The position numbers were made by a program, and so were the translations under genes. A stretch of 48,756 nt of DNA from an uncultured Halomonas sp. (GTDB lineage Bacteria > Pseudomonadota > Gammaproteobacteria > Pseudomonadales > Halomonadaceae): assembly GCF_946887195.1 (NCBI RefSeq), contig NZ_CAMPKE010000021.1:1-48756 (forward strand). Direction: 5' to 3'. This document shows, one piece after another, positions 46,179-48,756 of the stretch (position 1 is the stretch's first letter; each line of letters begins with the position of its first letter). The notes under the pieces were generated by a model, which was not told the DNA's origin, did not search any database, and saw only the letters and a list, made by a program, of their open reading frames with translations.

Positions 46179-46586
46179 CTACTCAGCCCGGCTCTGGGAA
46201 GCCAGTGCTGCACGATAGGCGGTGATACCATTCATACAGGCTGGTACACCAGCATAAATGGCCATCTGGATTACGATCTCGAGCAATTCTTCCTTGCTGA
46301 CTCCTACATTGAGAGCCCCGCGCATGTGGAACTCCAGTTGACCTTGTGCCGTCCCTATTGCCGTTAGAGCTGCTACCGTGAGCATTTCGCGTGTTTTGAG
46401 ATCCAACCCTGGCCTGCCCACAACATCTGCGAATGCGTAATCGGTAATCAGCCGAGGTAGATCTGCATCGAGCTCGGAGAGTCGTGCCGTAACCTTTTCA
46501 CCAGCTCCCGCTTCGAGCCGGTCCATGATTTCCTTACCTCTGGCCGTCTTACTGTTCATAGCTACCTCGAGTCGATCAGTGGTCAT
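46179..46586 (-). CDS. Carboxymuconolactone decarboxylase family protein
   Basis: A 135-residue all-helical protein. The core LKTREMLTVAALTAIGTAQGQLEFHMRGALNVGVSKEELLEIVIQMAIYAGVPA has the PcaC-like pattern, with a conserved His after a Glu-containing helix and the GxSxEE turn. It has no CxxC, so it is not the peroxidase AhpD type. AAGGAG lies 6 nt before the ATG at 46586. Last gene of the four-gene minus-strand cassette and overlapping the MFS gene by 11 nt. A true decarboxylase role is unproven; many members act in other small-molecule pathways. Confidence 0.88.
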   Translation of the reverse strand: MTTDRLEVAMNSKTARGKEIMDRLEAGAGEKVTARLSELDADLPRLITDYAFADVVGRPGLDLKTREMLTVAALTAIGTAQGQLEFHMRGALNVGVSKEELLEIVIQMAIYAGVPACMNGITAYRAALASQSRAE

Positions 46587-47781
46587 GATTTCTCCTTGTT
46601 GGCGCTCGACGTAGAGCAATAAGAATAATGCTTATCGCAGCTGCTACACCTGCAAACCCAACAACACCTGATAATCCTGCCCAGCCTAAAACCCAGGCTC
46701 CTACCATAGCGCCGGTGCCGATCGCTGCATTGAAAATCGAGACATAGATTGCTGAAGCCGGAAGGGCTGACTCACCCGCTACGCGAAGAATCCAGGACTG
46801 GAATCCGACGAATATGATCGCTATCGCGGCCCCCCAGGTGGCGATCAGTCCCAGTAAAGAAACTGCATTAAAGCTCTCGCCGAATAGCGCCAGCATGACT
46901 AGAGCGACACTCAAGGCTATCAACGACAGCGCGAGTACCGGTTTAAGATATTTATCTATGAAGACACCAGTCAGGACATTGCCGACAAGGCCTGCCACTC
47001 CAAAACTGAACAACATGACGGCGATCGTCGACCCGGGCATGGCCACCTCACTGGATAGAAATGGCTCGATGAAAGTGAATGCAGAAAAATGCGCCGTAAC
47101 TGCAAATATCGTTGCGAGGTAGATTCCCCTCAGGTCTCTCCGGTGCAATACTTCCAATAGCGCTTTACGGCCAACAGGGGCCTCAGCCTTTGTAGAAGGC
47201 ACCAGGATAGCCATGGCAAGTGCAGCGCCAAAACAAAGCACCGCGATGGTACCGAAGGCAACCCGCCACCCCTCAGCGTGTCCGACAAGAGTGGCCAGTG
47301 GCACGCCCATAACACTAGCGGCCGACACTCCTCCGAACACTATCGATGTGGCTAAACCGACATGGCGAACTGGCGCAATTTGTGCCGCTAAGGCACCGAT
47401 CATGGCCCAGAACAGCCCGTGGAAGACCGCACCTATGACTCGAGCCCCGAGAAGTGTCGGATAGTTAGTGGAGGCCATAGCCACTCCATTAGAAACGGCA
47501 AGTCCCAACATGAGAGCGATCAGCAATGGTTTGCGTGGGATATTGCCTAACCAAAGGGTAGATAAGAGGGCGCTCAATGCGCCTACCCAGGCATATACTG
47601 TCACCGTCAGGCCGATGACACTTTCTGAACGTGCTAGATCCTCTGCGATTGGCGACAAGAGACCGATTGGGGCTAACTCTGTCGTGACGATGGAGAAAGC
47701 ACCAATGCCTAAAACAATAATTGCAAGCCAGATGCGAACGGGCCCAGACTCGCTATTTGCCACGCCATAGATCTGTGACAT
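46576..47781 (-). CDS. MFS transporter, sugar/drug efflux (AraJ-type) family
   Basis: A 401-residue protein with 12 predicted helices. GAFSIVTTELAPIGLLSPIAEDL near residue 27, GLTVTVYAWVGALSALLSTLWLGNIPRKPLLIALM, GARVIGAVFHGLFWAMIGALAAQI and FGGVSAASVMGVPLATLVG match the DHA1-type exporters of the AraJ/YdhP group. GGGAG precedes the ATG at 47781. The gene uses more A/T-ending codons than the upstream chromosome. It sits between a HAD phosphatase and a carboxymuconolactone-decarboxylase-like gene, so it may export a substrate or product of that pathway. Substrate unknown. Confidence 0.9.
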   Translation of the reverse strand: MSQIYGVANSESGPVRIWLAIIVLGIGAFSIVTTELAPIGLLSPIAEDLARSESVIGLTVTVYAWVGALSALLSTLWLGNIPRKPLLIALMLGLAVSNGVAMASTNYPTLLGARVIGAVFHGLFWAMIGALAAQIAPVRHVGLATSIVFGGVSAASVMGVPLATLVGHAEGWRVAFGTIAVLCFGAALAMAILVPSTKAEAPVGRKALLEVLHRRDLRGIYLATIFAVTAHFSAFTFIEPFLSSEVAMPGSTIAVMLFSFGVAGLVGNVLTGVFIDKYLKPVLALSLIALSVALVMLALFGESFNAVSLLGLIATWGAAIAIIFVGFQSWILRVAGESALPASAIYVSIFNAAIGTGAMVGAWVLGWAGLSGVVGFAGVAAAISIILIALRRAPTRRNHDH

Positions 47782-47804
47782 ACGTTTCTCCCTGCTAAAT
47801 AGAT

Positions 47805-48473
47805 TCAAATAGCTAGCCGGCCCCAGCCTTGTCGTTGGCAGGCAACGAGGAGTTCAGGTTGGTCACCTACGGCAACTGAGTTGCCCACCGACTCCAACAT
47901 GGCTATATCTGAAGGATCGTCTCCATAAGCGAAGCAATCCTCTGGTGCCGCATTACGACCGGCAAGGAAATGCTGTATGGCGACGGCTTTCCCTTCCCCT
48001 ATGGTCTGAGGCGTCCCGATTTCACCAGTGAGAAGCCCTTGTTGATCCAGCGTGAGCTGAGTGCAGAGGATGTGCGTCACTTTCAAATCGCTCGCGATAG
48101 GAGAAAGCAAAGGAAGCATTGATCCTGAAACAAATACGGGCTCGACTCCGCCAATCCGGTGGGCTTCCAAGCGGCCCGTTACATGTAGGTAGTACGGGGC
48201 CGGACTGGTCTCAAACCGATCGGCAAACCATTGCATTCCTACCGCTTCAAGATCCTTCAAGGAGGCTCCCCGGTAATACTGGTAGTAGAGTCGGTTTAAC
48301 TCCTCTCTGGGTGTTCCTCGGGCTCTGGCTATCGCGAATACCTCCTCGAAGCCCTTCACCTGTGAGGACTGGCCTGTCTTGGCGCACCAGAAGGGAAAGA
48401 AATCAAACATGCTTTTGATGGAAATTAATGTATCGTCCACATCGAAGAAGGCATACCGTTGCTGAAAACTCAT
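47805..48473 (-). CDS. HAD-IB family hydrolase (phosphoserine-phosphatase-like)
   Basis: A 222-residue HAD-superfamily phosphatase. Motif I is FFDVDDT (nucleophile Asp11, acid/base Asp13), motif II is FVSGS near residue 116, the Lys of motif III lies in GEGKAVAIQ, and motif IV is AYGDDPSDIAML. A helical cap domain occupies about residues 17-100, as in HAD-IB (SerB-like) proteins. It overlaps the tautomerase gene by 4 nt (ATGA) and precedes the MFS gene by 24 bp. The natural substrate cannot be assigned. Confidence 0.88.
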   Translation of the reverse strand: MSFQQRYAFFDVDDTLISIKSMFDFFPFWCAKTGQSSQVKGFEEVFAIARARGTPREELNRLYYQYYRGASLKDLEAVGMQWFADRFETSPAPYYLHVTGRLEAHRIGGVEPVFVSGSMLPLLSPIASDLKVTHILCTQLTLDQQGLLTGEIGTPQTIGEGKAVAIQHFLAGRNAAPEDCFAYGDDPSDIAMLESVGNSVAVGDQPELLVACQRQGWGRLAI

Positions 48474-48700
48474 TCCTCGCCTCCATACTCACGCCGGCGA
48501 CTCTTTACTGAAAATTCAGGATCTGAGCCCAGTACGCCGGCATCCGCCCATTGCGAAGGAAGTACCTCACAAACAAAAACCGATATTTTGTCGAGGGGCG
48601 CTCCAGTGTTCTCATGTACGGCTCGAGTCACGCTCTCGACCAGAGCCTTAGTCTCTCTTTCATGTTTCGCAGGCCAAGTAGTTATCTGAACAACAGGCAT
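48470..48700 (-). CDS. 4-oxalocrotonate tautomerase-like protein
   Basis: A 76-residue small tautomerase. After Met removal the catalytic Pro would be N-terminal: PVVQITTWPAKHERETKALVESVTRAV is the tautomerase beta-alpha opening, followed by VFVCEVLPSQWADAGVLG. It is translationally coupled to the HAD gene. Its upstream region is lost: only five bases separate the ATG from a terminal poly-G run, so neither promoter nor ribosome binding site can be seen, and the operon may begin further upstream. Confidence 0.88.
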   Translation of the reverse strand: MPVVQITTWPAKHERETKALVESVTRAVHENTGAPLDKISVFVCEVLPSQWADAGVLGSDPEFSVKSRRREYGGEE

Positions 48701-48703
48701 AGT

Positions 48704-48756
<53 letters not shown>

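Overview
The window looks like a chromosomal contig end from a GC-rich, halophile-type gammaproteobacterium, most likely Halomonadaceae (Halomonas-like). This is inferred from gene content (TAXI-TRAP and tripartite tricarboxylate transporters, TrkA/TrkH, a complete System I cytochrome c maturation cluster, Smc rather than MukB, ZipA) and from E. coli-like synteny of the yci genes and of glrK-qseG-glrR. No ribosomal RNA is present to confirm it.

Layout. 1-92: 3' part of tRNA-Arg(ACG) and its terminator. 100-9699, all minus strand: a TAXI-DUF1850-TRAP uptake operon, dusC, and a tctC-tctB-tctA operon that ends in a gamma-glutamyltransferase-like gene. 9819-11811: two half-size chromate-transporter genes, divergent from a GntR/FCD regulator across an AT-rich control region. 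11853-12311: a LexA/UmuD-type S24 protein without a DNA-binding domain. 12504-19599: ccmABCDEFGHI, nearly all overlapping. 19604-27137: smc, zipA, ligA and a yheU-like gene. 27158-31743: mnmC, yciI and yciB (minus strand) facing away from the RNase AM-like PHP gene and yciO. 31910-34192: an exported CehA/McbA-type PHP protein. 34366-37289: trkA-trkH potassium uptake. 37325-41752: a CYTH triphosphatase (minus strand), then a DUF47-pit phosphate pair and argA.

41753-42618 has no convincing protein gene. It holds a sigma-54-type -24/-12 element, a chain of strong hairpins (several showing GGA in the loop) and a textbook terminator, which together suggest a structured non-coding RNA of about 460 nt. 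It lies directly upstream of glrK-qseG-glrR, and GlrR carries the GAFTGA sigma-54-activator motif. In E. coli the equivalent position holds glmY, a sigma-54/GlrR-dependent small RNA, but this candidate is much longer and looks different. I regard it as the best candidate for something undescribed here.

From about 46140 onward the sequence becomes visibly less GC-rich and changes character. A short stretch beside glrR looks like the cut-off C-terminus of xseA, and then a four-gene minus-strand operon follows (tautomerase, HAD phosphatase, MFS exporter, carboxymuconolactone-decarboxylase-like protein). The contig ends in 52 consecutive G, almost certainly a sequencing or assembly artefact. The cassette may be a horizontally acquired insertion into xseA or a chimeric contig end.
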